From an uncultured Propionibacteriaceae bacterium (GTDB lineage Bacteria > Actinomycetota > Actinomycetes > Propionibacteriales > Propionibacteriaceae), in the NCBI GenBank assembly GCA_902805915.1, contig CADCUO010000005.1, positions 1 through 40,728 of the forward strand: a stretch of DNA of 40,728 bases, in the 5' to 3' direction. Both the position numbers and the translations under genes were made by a program. This document shows positions 26,676 through 34,439 of this stretch, piece by piece. Each line of letters starts with the position of its first letter. Positions within the stretch are counted from its first letter, which is position 1. The notes beneath the pieces are model-generated. The model saw only the letters and a list, made by a program, of their open reading frames with translations. It was not told the origin of the DNA and made no database searches.

Positions 26676-27413
26676 CTACCCGCTGAGCGGGGTTCGACGG
26701 GTGTTGCGCTGATCCAGCGCAGTCGAAAGCGCACTGAACGCCTCAGCCGCGGCGTTCTGCTCGGCTTCCTTCTTGTTCGATCCTGCACCCGGTCCGTAGC
26801 TCTGCCCGTCGATCCGGACCATGGCCTCGAATGTCTTGGCATGGTCGGGACCGGACTCGTCCACCTCGTACACGGGGACGCCCAGGCCGGAGAGGGACGC
26901 GATCTCCTGCAGACTCGTCTTCCAGTCCAGGCCGGCGCCGCGGGTTGCCACATCGGCCATCAGCGGGTCGAAAAGATGATGCACCAGGACCCGAGCGGAG
27001 TCGATGCCGTGCTGCACGAACACCGCCCCGATCACGGCTTCCATCGTGTCAGCCAGGATGGATGACTTGTCCCTACCGCCCGTCGCCTCTTCACCGCGAC
27101 CGAGCTTGACGACCGCCCCGAGGTCGAGGCCGCGCGCCACGTCAGCGAGAGCGCGCGAGTTCACCACCGCTGCCCGGAACTTGGCCAGCTGGCCCTCCGA
27201 GAGATCCGGGAACGACACGAACAGGTGCTCCGTCACCACCAGACCGAGCACGGAGTCCCCCAGGAACTCCAGTCGCTCGTTGGTCGGCAACCCGCCTTGC
27301 TCGTACGCGAACGAACGGTGAGTAAGGGCACGCTCCAAGAGGTCGGGGTCAAGAGAGAGCCCGAGCTCGGTGAGGAGCGCTTCCACGGTGATACCGGAAG
27401 CCGCTTTCGACAT
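26676..27413 (-). CDS. rnc: ribonuclease III
   Basis: The protein has 245 residues from ATG at 27413; the ORF track's 312-residue start reads through rpmF. The catalytic signature [15 protein letters not shown] (45-59) is followed by the second acidic site in [18 protein letters not shown] double-stranded RNA-binding domain fills the C-terminus ([25 protein letters not shown] ... [15 protein letters not shown]). It matures rRNA and degrades structured RNA. The start is 2 bases after the rpmF stop (TGACCATG), so translation is coupled. Confidence 0.97.
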   Translation of the reverse strand: MSKAASGITVEALLTELGLSLDPDLLERALTHRSFAYEQGGLPTNERLEFLGDSVLGLVVTEHLFVSFPDLSEGQLAKFRAAVVNSRALADVARGLDLGAVVKLGRGEEATGGRDKSSILADTMEAVIGAVFVQHGIDSARVLVHHLFDPLMADVATRGAGLDWKTSLQEIASLSGLGVPVYEVDESGPDHAKTFEAMVRIDGQSYGPGAGSNKKEAEQNAAAEAFSALSTALDQRNTRRTPLSG

Positions 27414-27415
27414 GG

Positions 27416-27607
27416 TCAGGAGGCGAGCACCTGTCGACGGGCCGCGCGGGGGCCGTACTGACCGCAGGATGGGCACGCGGTGTGCGGCAGGTGCTTCTCG
27501 CGGCAGGCAGGATTGGCGCAGGTCACCAGGACAGGTGCGGTTGCCTTCCACTGCGCGCGGCGGTGCCGCGTGTTGCTGCGTGACATCTTCCTCTTCGGAA
27601 CGGCCAC
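27416..27607 (-). CDS. rpmF: 50S ribosomal protein L32
   Basis: This 63-residue protein starts [19 protein letters not shown] and has four cysteines (CANPAC ... CPSC), so it is the zinc-binding form. The GTG is preceded by AAGGAG. Its partner order, DUF177-rpmF-rnc, is widely conserved. A small 6-bp hairpin lies just upstream of its Shine-Dalgarno. Confidence 0.96.
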   Translation of the reverse strand: MAVPKRKMSRSNTRHRRAQWKATAPVLVTCANPACREKHLPHTACPSCGQYGPRAARRQVLAS

Positions 27608-27623
27608 GGTTCACTCCTTGCTG

Positions 27624-27640
27624 CTCCAGTGTGTCTGGAG
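27624..27640 (-). other. small hairpin before rpmF
   Basis: CTCCAG and CTGGAG flank a 5-base loop in the 41-base gap between DUF177 and rpmF. It is close to the rpmF ribosome-binding site and could tune translation or mark an mRNA cleavage point. Confidence 0.3.
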
Positions 27641-27648
27641 ACGTTCAT

Positions 27649-28257
27649 CTATCCCTGGGCGGATTCTGCGTTGTCGGATCTATAGGCGCTGCTGGAACTA
27701 ACGGCACTGCTGGATCTGTCGTCTGCGAGAGCAGCGAGCTTGCCCCAACGGGGATCGATCGGCTGCTCATGCGTGTGTTCTGGGTCGCCATTGAGGTCGG
27801 CACCACACAGGATGCACAGCCCTTGGCAGTCGTCTCGGCACAGCGGTTGAAACGGCAGGTCGAGCACCACTCCGTCGCGGAGCAAGGGCTCGAGGTCGAC
27901 CAGGTCGCCCTCCAGCCTGCTGGCCTCGTCTTCGGTCGCCTCGCTCCCGGGATAGACGAACAGCTCCTGCACATCGACCTCCATCTCGCCGGAGATCTCC
28001 GTCAGGCACCGTACGCACTCACCCGCGAGAGTGACGCTCGCGACACCGGTGACCAGCACTCCCTCGACCACGGACTCGAGCCGAAGATCCAGCTCGATCG
28101 GAGATCCGGGTGGTACCCCGATCACTGCAATCCCGAGGTCCGCCGGAGCATCGACGGACGTCTGAATCTGCTTCATAGCGCCCGCGCGACGTCCCAGCTC
28201 GTGGGTGTCCAGGACCAGTCCGGAGCGGCGGTCCAGCGGGCGATGCGGCGAACTCAT
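27649..28257 (-). CDS. DUF177 (YceD-like) protein
   Basis: This 202-residue protein starts at ATG 28257, with GGAAGGA 6 bases upstream. The ORF track starts 10 codons earlier. The domain has CVRC and CRDDCQGLCILCG cysteine groups that could bind zinc, plus a Ser-rich C-terminal tail. In plants and bacteria DUF177 proteins are linked to 23S rRNA accumulation, and the gene is nearly always beside rpmF. The protein is probably a 50S assembly factor. Confidence 0.9.
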   Translation of the reverse strand: MSSPHRPLDRRSGLVLDTHELGRRAGAMKQIQTSVDAPADLGIAVIGVPPGSPIELDLRLESVVEGVLVTGVASVTLAGECVRCLTEISGEMEVDVQELFVYPGSEATEDEASRLEGDLVDLEPLLRDGVVLDLPFQPLCRDDCQGLCILCGADLNGDPEHTHEQPIDPRWGKLAALADDRSSSAVSSSSAYRSDNAESAQG

Positions 28258-28305
28258 CGCAATCCTTCCATGCCAGCGGCCCGACACTGCCGTGACCGAC
28301 GCACC

Positions 28306-28334
28306 ACTTTACCGGTGCACCAGATATCGACCAA
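28306..28334 (-). promoter_or_regulatory. candidate promoter of the DUF177-rpmF-rnc-mutM unit
   Basis: On the minus strand, TTGGTC (28329-28334) and TAAAGT (28306-28311) are separated by exactly 17 bases. They lie about 50 bases before the DUF177 start in a 168-base gap. The -10 matches 4 of 6 consensus bases, the -35 only 3 of 6. The upstream part of the gap is purine-rich, with GGGCTAAAGGG and GGGCTAAGGGG, and carries no gene. Confidence 0.4.
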
Positions 28335-28425
28335 ACCGGCTTATCCCCGGGCGTCGGGCTAAAGGGCGGAAGGGCCAAGCGGGCGAAGGGCTAAGGGGAG
28401 GGAATGGAAGCCGGACCGGATGTCA

Positions 28426-28905
28426 TCATGTCATCGCCTGGTCGAGGCCGCTGCGCTCGGCCAGTCGACCGCGTGCAGTCTTGACCTGGCTGGAGGTCTT
28501 GTGCAGGACCGACTCGAAGCTGGCCATCCGCGAGTCGATGAAGACATCCGTCTCTCGCCGGAGTGCGGCGGCATCCGCCTCGGCGTCTGCTCTGATCTTC
28601 GCCGCCACCTCCTCGGCCACCCGGACGATCTCGCTGCTGTGGGCCAGCTCGGCGGCGTGCTCTTGAGCCTCGCGCAGGATACGGCCTGCCTCGGTCGCCC
28701 CCTCGGCGATCTTTGACTCGCTCCGGTCGATGATCGCCTGTGCGTCCGCGATCTCGTCCGGCAACCCCTGGATCGCGTCGTCGATCACGGCTAGTACCTC
28801 CCCGCGGTTGATCACGCAGGAGGCTGACATCGGCATCGCCCGAGCGTTCGCGATCAGCTCCCGCAGCTGAGCGAGCTTTCGTTCTGCCGTTTCACGCTCC
28901 GCCAT
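28426..28905 (-). CDS. coiled-coil protein, SepIVA/DivIVA-like
   Basis: This 159-residue protein is mostly helical, with long alanine- and charge-rich heptads (EGATEAGRILREAQEHAAELAHSSEIVRVAEEVAAKIRADAEADAA). No enzyme motif is visible. In mycobacteria the gene between DUF177 and coaD/rsmD-type genes encodes SepIVA, a DivIVA-like septation factor (Rv2927c), and the synteny here is the same. That makes a cell-division role likely, though the protein is shorter than SepIVA. It is sometimes annotated as an ATP-synthase b-like protein. Confidence 0.8.
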   Translation of the reverse strand: MAERETAERKLAQLRELIANARAMPMSASCVINRGEVLAVIDDAIQGLPDEIADAQAIIDRSESKIAEGATEAGRILREAQEHAAELAHSSEIVRVAEEVAAKIRADAEADAAALRRETDVFIDSRMASFESVLHKTSSQVKTARGRLAERSGLDQAMT

Positions 28906-28961
28906 GGCATGAAATGTAACGCCTCCCCGACCGGACTCAAATCTCGCAGCGACTCCGCCGC

Positions 28962-29483
28962 TCAGCCGGTCTCGGCGGCGCGCTGTCGGACCCGTTCAGC
29001 GGTCCGGGCAGCGACCTGCGGCGGCAGGAACTGGTCGACATCACCGCCCAGGGTGGCCACCTCCCGGACGAGGCTGGAGGAGACGTACGACCACTGCGCG
29101 GCGGTCGGCATGAATACGGTGTCGATTCCGGACAGCTGCTTGTTCATCTGCGCCATCTGCAGCTCGTAGTCGAAGTCGGAGACGAAGCGGAGCCCTTTGA
29201 CGATGGCAGCGATGTCGTGGGCAGCGCAGAACTCCACCAGCAACCCGCTGAACAACCTCACCTCGACGCCCGGCCAGGGTCGACAAGCCTCCACCAGCAT
29301 CTCCACCCGCTCCTGCGGGGCGAACAGGGCGTTCTTGCTCATATTCGTGCCTACCGCTACCACCACCGTGTCGAACAGGTACGCGCTCCGCTCGATGATG
29401 TCGAGGTGGCCAGATGTCACCGGGTCGAACGAGCCGGGGCACACCGCACGACGGCCGGAGAGCCCTCGCTGCTCCGTTGACAT
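28962..29483 (-). CDS. coaD: phosphopantetheine adenylyltransferase
   Basis: This enzyme makes dephospho-CoA from phosphopantetheine and ATP. It has 173 residues from the ATG at 29483, which has GGAG 7 bases upstream. The nucleotidyltransferase motif is CPGSFDPVTSGHLDII (15-30, SGH at 24-26), and the second motif is YVSSSLVREVATLGGDV. An upstream ATG at 29519 lies in the same 18-bp repeat array and would add 12 residues. The ORF track's 273-residue frame extends into rsmD and is not the start. It follows rsmD by 49 bases (or 13 with the upstream ATG). Confidence 0.95.
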   Translation of the reverse strand: MSTEQRGLSGRRAVCPGSFDPVTSGHLDIIERSAYLFDTVVVAVGTNMSKNALFAPQERVEMLVEACRPWPGVEVRLFSGLLVEFCAAHDIAAIVKGLRFVSDFDYELQMAQMNKQLSGIDTVFMPTAAQWSYVSSSLVREVATLGGDVDQFLPPQVAARTAERVRQRAAETG

Positions 29484-29519
29484 GGGCCGCTCCGTTGACT
29501 CGGACTGCTCCGTTGACAT
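29466..29519 (-). repeat. three 18-bp tandem repeats at the coaD start
   Basis: Units ATGTCAACGGAGCAGTCC, GAGTCAACGGAGCGGCCC and ATGTCAACGGAGCAGCGA are adjacent. Each contains GTCAACGGAGC, so the Shine-Dalgarno-like ACGGAG is repeated, and ATG occurs in units 1 and 3. Confidence 0.9.
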
Positions 29520-29532
29520 GGGAGCGACGGTA

Positions 29533-30111
29533 TCAGCGAGCCAGGAACAGCAGCCGGGTCTCTCCGTACCGGCGAACCCAGGCTTCGCTGAAGGCGGGCG
29601 GCGTGGTCGGGTCGGCGGAACGCCTGGACCGCTCCAGCACGACCAGACCGTTGGTCGCGACCCAGCCGTGTTCGACCAGGTCGCTGAGCATCCGCTCGAT
29701 CGCCTCGGTAGCAAGCTCGTACGGCGGGTCGGCGAACACGATGTCGTAGGCGACCCCGGCAGGCTGACCGACCAGCTGCTCAACCCGTGCTGTTCGTACC
29801 TCAGCGGTGAGGCCCAACGCGCGTACGTTCCCCACGATCAGCCGGGCGGTCCGCTGCGCCGCCTCCACCAGCAGCACCGGTCCAGCGCCGCGGCTGGCCG
29901 CCTCCAAGCCGACCCCGCCGGAGCCGGCGTACAGGTCACAGAACGCGAGGCCGCGCAGGGCTTCCGCCACCGGCAGGGCGGACGTACCGGACCAGGATGC
30001 CAGTGCGGAGAACAGCGCCTCACGGACCCGGTCGGTCGTCGGTCGGGTCCGGTCCCCGGGGGGCGTGGCGATCCGGCGGCCACCGTGGGAGCCGGCGATG
30101 ATCCGGCTCAT
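29533..30111 (-). CDS. rsmD: 16S rRNA (guanine966-N2)-methyltransferase
   Basis: This 192-residue enzyme starts at the ATG overlapping the recG stop by 4 bases (ATGA). The SAM-binding motif is CDLYAGSGGVGLEAASRGA, and the catalytic motif is FADPPYEL, the DPPY form. It begins MSRIIAGSHGGRRI, as RsmD proteins do. It methylates G966 of 16S rRNA in the small subunit. It is in the recG-rsmD-coaD order common in Gram-positives. Confidence 0.96.
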   Translation of the reverse strand: MSRIIAGSHGGRRIATPPGDRTRPTTDRVREALFSALASWSGTSALPVAEALRGLAFCDLYAGSGGVGLEAASRGAGPVLLVEAAQRTARLIVGNVRALGLTAEVRTARVEQLVGQPAGVAYDIVFADPPYELATEAIERMLSDLVEHGWVATNGLVVLERSRRSADPTTPPAFSEAWVRRYGETRLLFLAR

Positions 30112-32399
30112 GTGCGATCCAGCCACTCGCCGGCGGCCTGCAGCTCGATCTGCGCTACTGCGTCGGCCAGGCCGGGGGTGGCAAGCTCCGGGTCGTCGGC
30201 GATGCACTTCTCGGCGATGGTGCGCGCCTGGAGGATGACGTCGGCATCCGTCAGCACCCTGAGCAGGCGCAGGCTGGAGCGGTGCCCGGACTGGCTGGCG
30301 CCGAGCACGTCGCCTTCCCGACGCTGCTCCAGGTCGACGTCGGCGAGGGCGAAGCCGTCCCGGGTGCCGGCGACCGCGGACAGCCGCTCGCGCGCCATGC
30401 TGTCTTCGGCGGCGGTGGTCAGCAGCAGGCACACCCCGGGATGCTCGCCTCGACCGATCCGGCCGCGAAGCTGGTGCAGCTGGGAGATACCGAAGCGGTC
30501 GGCATCACAGATCACCATCACCGAGGCATTGGGTACGTCCACACCAACCTCGACCACTGTGGTTGCGACCAGGACGTCGCTCTCCCCCGCGGCGAAGCGG
30601 CTCATCACCGCGTCTTTGTCCTCACTGGGGAGCTGGCCGTGCAGGAGATCCAGCCGCAGATCCTTGAGCTGGCCGCTGGACAGCTCGGCGAACAGGTCCT
30701 CAGCCGCAGCCGCCGGAGCAGGTCCGTCCGAACCGTCAGGCACGGCCAGCACCTCGTCGTCGGCCACCGGACCGGCTGTGGTGTCGGAGCTGGAGATACG
30801 GGCACAGATGATGTAGGCCTGGCGACCAGCGGACACGTCCTCCCGAATCCGCTGCCAGGCCCGGTCGACCCAGCCGGGGTGTCGTCGGGTGTCGACCACC
30901 ACCGTGTGGACGTCGGCCCGTCCGGCCGGGATCTGCCGCAGAGTCGACACCTCCAGGTCGCCGAACACCGTCATCGCCACCGACCGTGGAATCGGTGTCG
31001 CGGTCATCACCAGGACGTGGGGGCGGCTGGCTGCCTTGGCGTTGAGGGCCGCGCGCTGCTCCACCCCGAACCGGTGCTGCTCGTCGACCACCACCAGACC
31101 GAGCTCGGCGAAGTGGACGTCTGCGCCCAGCAGAGCATGAGTGCCGATCACGATGCCGGCCTCGCCGGAGGCCGCGCGAAGCAGCGCCTCGCGTTTCTGC
31201 GCGGCATTCATGGACCCGGTCAGCAGCACCACCCTGGTGGCGTGCTCGGCGGCTCCCAGCATGCCGCCCTCCGCCAGGTCGCCGAGCAGCCGGGTGAGGG
31301 TGGCGAGGTGCTGCCCGGCCAGCACCTCTGTCGGGGCCAGCAGCGCCGCCTGCCCGCCCGCGTCGATGACCGCCAGCATCGCCCGGACCGCGACCAGGGT
31401 CTTGCCCGAGCCGACCTCGCCCTGCAGCAACCGTTGCATCGGCTGCGGTCGGGCCAGCTCGGCCATGATCTCCTCGCTCACCTCCACCTGGCCTTCGGTC
31501 AGCGTGAAGGGCAGCCGGGCGTCGAACGCGTCGAGCAGCCCTCCGGGGCGACGTGGCCGGGGTACCGCGCCGTGCGCCGCCGCATCCGCACGTCGGTGCG
31601 CCATGGTCAGCTGCATGGCGAAGGCCTCGTCGAAGCGCAGCCGTTTTGTGCCCTGCTCGGTCGCCGATCTGGTCTCCGGCTGGTGGACCGAGCGGAAGGC
31701 CGTCTCCAGGTCCACCACGTCTGCCGCCGCACGGACCTCGGCTGGGAGTGGGTCCTCGATCCCAGCTAGAAAGTCCAGCGCCAGCGCGGCGCTCTGAGCG
31801 ATGGTCCAGGTCCGCAACTTCGCCGACGCCGGATAGAGGCCGACCAGCGGCAGCCGGCTGACCAGCGCCATCTCCTCGTTGCGCTTGGCCCCGCCGACGA
31901 TCTGGCCGTCGGCACCCACGATCACGAAGTCCGGATGGGCCAGCTGCAGCTGGTGGTTGAACTCCTTCACCTTCCCGGCGAAGATGCCGCGGGCGCCAGG
32001 GGAGAGCTGGCCTTGCCAGTACCTGATCATGTGCAGCTGACCGAAGAAGGCCAGCGAGAGCATCCCGTTGTGGTCGGTCACCCGTACCTCCAGCCGGGGC
32101 TTCCCGCCGGTGGACCGGAAGCTACGACCGCCGGAGGCTGTCTCTCCCGGCAGGTTGAAAGCGCGGCACTCGACCACCTCGGCTAGCACCGCCACCTCCG
32201 CGCCGGGTTGGAGCGTGGACAGGTCACTCAGCTCGGTCCCGGAGAAGTAGCGGCGGGGCAGGTGGTGCATCAGGTCACCGACCGTGTGGATATTGAGCGC
32301 CGTGAACTGCTTGGCCGTCTTGGCACCCACGACGACGTCCAGCTTGGTGCCCAGCCGCCGGTACGCGTCCGTCCGCCAGCCGCGGGGTGGCGTACTCAT
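30108..32399 (-). CDS. recG: ATP-dependent DNA helicase RecG
   Basis: This 763-residue enzyme regresses stalled forks and processes branched DNA. An OB-fold wedge domain (about 60-160) precedes the helicase core. Motif I is GEVGSGKTLVAVRA near 330, DEQH is in VVVDEQHRFGVEQR near 440, and TATPIPRSVAMT follows. The C-terminal half has QLRGRIGRGEHPGVCLLL and the terminal arginine-containing region. The ATG overlaps the FakA-like gene by 4 bases. A weakly conserved insertion of about 25 residues (SDTTAGPVADDEVLAVPDG...) lies in the helicase core. Confidence 0.97.
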   Translation of the reverse strand: MSTPPRGWRTDAYRRLGTKLDVVVGAKTAKQFTALNIHTVGDLMHHLPRRYFSGTELSDLSTLQPGAEVAVLAEVVECRAFNLPGETASGGRSFRSTGGKPRLEVRVTDHNGMLSLAFFGQLHMIRYWQGQLSPGARGIFAGKVKEFNHQLQLAHPDFVIVGADGQIVGGAKRNEEMALVSRLPLVGLYPASAKLRTWTIAQSAALALDFLAGIEDPLPAEVRAAADVVDLETAFRSVHQPETRSATEQGTKRLRFDEAFAMQLTMAHRRADAAAHGAVPRPRRPGGLLDAFDARLPFTLTEGQVEVSEEIMAELARPQPMQRLLQGEVGSGKTLVAVRAMLAVIDAGGQAALLAPTEVLAGQHLATLTRLLGDLAEGGMLGAAEHATRVVLLTGSMNAAQKREALLRAASGEAGIVIGTHALLGADVHFAELGLVVVDEQHRFGVEQRAALNAKAASRPHVLVMTATPIPRSVAMTVFGDLEVSTLRQIPAGRADVHTVVVDTRRHPGWVDRAWQRIREDVSAGRQAYIICARISSSDTTAGPVADDEVLAVPDGSDGPAPAAAAEDLFAELSSGQLKDLRLDLLHGQLPSEDKDAVMSRFAAGESDVLVATTVVEVGVDVPNASVMVICDADRFGISQLHQLRGRIGRGEHPGVCLLLTTAAEDSMARERLSAVAGTRDGFALADVDLEQRREGDVLGASQSGHRSSLRLLRVLTDADVILQARTIAEKCIADDPELATPGLADAVAQIELQAAGEWLDRT

Positions 32400-34009
32400 T
32401 CCACCCCCACCAGCAGGAGGTAGCGGGGCTGACCGCCGAAGACCCGCTCCACATCGACTCCCGGGGCGGCGGCCCGGGTACGGCGCTCGAGGTCCTCCAG
32501 CACAGCCTCGTCACAGCCCGCGCCGGCGACCAGCGTCAGCAGCTCCCCGCCGGAGGCGAGCAACCGGGTGACCACCCGCCATCCCACCTCCGGCACCGAG
32601 TCGCCGATCTCGACGAAGTCGCCCGCGACGACGCCGAGCACGTCGCCGACACGACACCGGCCGGCCATGGTGATGGCAGGGCTTTCCGCGACTGTCACGG
32701 CTCCGTGCCGGGTATGCCCAGCAGCCGTACTCATCGCCACCACGGCAGCATCGAAGTCCGCAGTCGGCTCGTGTACGGCGATGGCGGCCAGTCCTTGCAC
32801 CTGCACCACGGTGGGTATCACCGCCGCCCGTCGGTACGCCGACTTGGCGGCTGTGGCGACGCGGCGAGCAACCCTGAGGCTCTCCTTGTCGTTGGGCAGC
32901 AGGATGAGGTCGCCGCAGGTCCGCTGCACGACCGCGTCCAGCGCCTCGGCCAGCCCGGCGGTTGGCGTGGCTTGCACCGCCACCCCATCCAGCGCCTCCA
33001 CAGCAGCGGCGATCCCGGATCCGGTGACCATCGCCACCACCGTCCGCACTGAGGAGGAGGCGGGTGCTATCTCGTCCAGAGCGGTGATCTTGATCTGGCT
33101 CAGCCGTCCGCGATCGAGCCCGGCCTCCACTGCCGGACCTGGCTCTGCGAGGTGCACATGCACCTGTGCGACCGACTCGTCCCCCACGATCACCACGCTA
33201 TGTCCGAGCTCTGACAGTGCGGAACGCAATCGATCGAGCGACTCCGCGGAGGCGCCACGCAGGGCGTACATCACCTCGTACTCGGGCGGTCGCGCAGCTG
33301 TGGCCGGCGGCCTGGTCGGGCGGTTCGGTGGTGCCAGATCCAGCAGCGGCTCAGCGCGCGCACCGCCCAGCACCTCGACCAGGCAGTCGAGCAGCAGCAG
33401 GAACCCCTGTCCCCCTGCATCCACCACCCCGGCCTGCTCCAGCACCTCAAGCTGGTCCGGTGTCCGCTGCAGTGCCGCCGCGGCGCCGTCCCGGGCGGCC
33501 TGCGCCACTCCTAACGCGTCTGCGGCGGTGCCCGCGGCGGCGGCTTCTGCGGCATCGGCGGCCTCGTCTGCAACCGTCAGGATGGTGCCGGCCACGGGCC
33601 GGGCCACCGCCCTGGTGGCCGCGGCGGCGACCGTACGGAGCAGCGTCGCGACCAGGGAACCCGGCGCCACCTGGTGCAGTTGGTCGCAGTGGTGCTGCAC
33701 CCACCGGCAGGCACTGGCGAACATCTCCGCGACGATCGCTCCGGAGTTGCCGTGTGCCGACACAATCGCCGCCTGCACCAGCGCATCCAGATTGGCCCGC
33801 CGAAACTCCGGTACGGCGCTGGCGATGCCACGCAGGGTCAGTTTCAGGTTGGACCCGGTGTCGGCATCTGGGACCGGGAAGACGTTCATTGCGTTCAAGG
33901 AGCCGGCTGACGCCGCGATGACCTCCTCCGCGCGGCGCAGCCAGGCGCCGCCCAGGGCCCACAGATCGCAGCGGGGAGGCGACGCCGCTGCCGCTGGTAC
34001 CAAGGCCAT
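32396..34009 (-). CDS. DAK2/FakA-like protein (fatty acid kinase family)
   Basis: This 537-residue protein has an N-terminal DAK2 nucleotide-binding domain: LNAMNVFPVPDADTGSNLKLTL, SAHGNSGAIVAEM and VVDAGGQGF. A central linker domain and a C-terminal FakB-binding-type region follow (VVIPTVVQVQGLAAIAVHEP; GGELLTLVAGAG). In Firmicutes such proteins phosphorylate FakB-bound fatty acids. No FakB (DegV) gene is in the window, so the activity is inferred from the family. The Asp-rich magnesium motif is intact. It is divergent from rpmB across 168 bases that contain only a weak AGCGGT/ACCGCT hairpin (34068-34096). Confidence 0.88.
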   Translation of the reverse strand: MALVPAAAASPPRCDLWALGGAWLRRAEEVIAASAGSLNAMNVFPVPDADTGSNLKLTLRGIASAVPEFRRANLDALVQAAIVSAHGNSGAIVAEMFASACRWVQHHCDQLHQVAPGSLVATLLRTVAAAATRAVARPVAGTILTVADEAADAAEAAAAGTAADALGVAQAARDGAAAALQRTPDQLEVLEQAGVVDAGGQGFLLLLDCLVEVLGGARAEPLLDLAPPNRPTRPPATAARPPEYEVMYALRGASAESLDRLRSALSELGHSVVIVGDESVAQVHVHLAEPGPAVEAGLDRGRLSQIKITALDEIAPASSSVRTVVAMVTGSGIAAAVEALDGVAVQATPTAGLAEALDAVVQRTCGDLILLPNDKESLRVARRVATAAKSAYRRAAVIPTVVQVQGLAAIAVHEPTADFDAAVVAMSTAAGHTRHGAVTVAESPAITMAGRCRVGDVLGVVAGDFVEIGDSVPEVGWRVVTRLLASGGELLTLVAGAGCDEAVLEDLERRTRAAAPGVDVERVFGGQPRYLLLVGVE

Positions 34010-34177
34010 CTCCGAACCCTATCGAGTACATCGGTCCCAACGCTGTCGCGCACGCTCGGTTGCGGGGAGCGGTGCTGGTTCGATTCGCCAACCGCTGAGG
34101 TCGTCCGGTACGCTCTTCCGGTTGCTCAATCGGGCGAACACCAGACCTGTCGTTAGAAGTATGGGAAGTGAACTCCA

Positions 34178-34363
34178 GTGGCTGCCGTATGTGACATTTG
34201 CGCCAAGGGACCGGGTTTCGGCCACAACGTTCCTTGGTCGAAGAAGAAGACCAACCGTCGCTGGAACCCCAACATCCAGCGGGTCCGGGCAACGATCGGT
34301 GGCACCCCGAAGCGGGTCAACGTGTGCACCTCGTGCCTCAAGGCGGGCAAAGTCAGCCGCTGA
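34178..34363 (+). CDS. rpmB: 50S ribosomal protein L28
   Basis: This 61-residue protein has CDIC and CTSC pairs, the zinc-ribbon form. The start is GTG, with GGAAG upstream. It is one of few plus-strand genes here. The sequence FGHNVPWSKKKTNRRWNPNIQRVRA is characteristic of L28. A strong intrinsic terminator follows 29 bases after the stop. Confidence 0.96.
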   Translation: MAAVCDICAKGPGFGHNVPWSKKKTNRRWNPNIQRVRATIGGTPKRVNVCTSCLKAGKVSR

Positions 34364-34392
34364 GCGCTGAGTCTCCTCCTTCCTCGACCACT

Positions 34393-34423
34393 AAGGACCT
34401 GCCGATTCCGGCGGGTCCTTTTT
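34393..34423 (+). terminator. intrinsic terminator of rpmB
   Basis: AAGGACCTGCCG and CGGCGGGTCCTT form a 12-bp stem (one G-T pair) with an ATTC loop, followed by a run of T on the plus strand. It separates rpmB from the convergent rnj gene. Confidence 0.93.
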
Positions 34424-34439
34424 CCTTGCCTCGACTCTG

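Noticed and set aside
29197-30816. 539-residue plus-strand ORF opposite coaD, rsmD and recG
   Set aside because: Antisense shadow of three well-supported genes.
34068-34096. AGCGGT/ACCGCT hairpin in the rpmB upstream region
   Set aside because: A 6-bp stem with a 17-base loop and no further support; probably chance in GC-rich DNA.
32568-34370. 600-residue plus-strand ORF opposite the FakA-like gene
   Set aside because: Antisense shadow with Ser/Ala-rich sequence; the minus strand holds DAK2 motifs and it also runs over rpmB.
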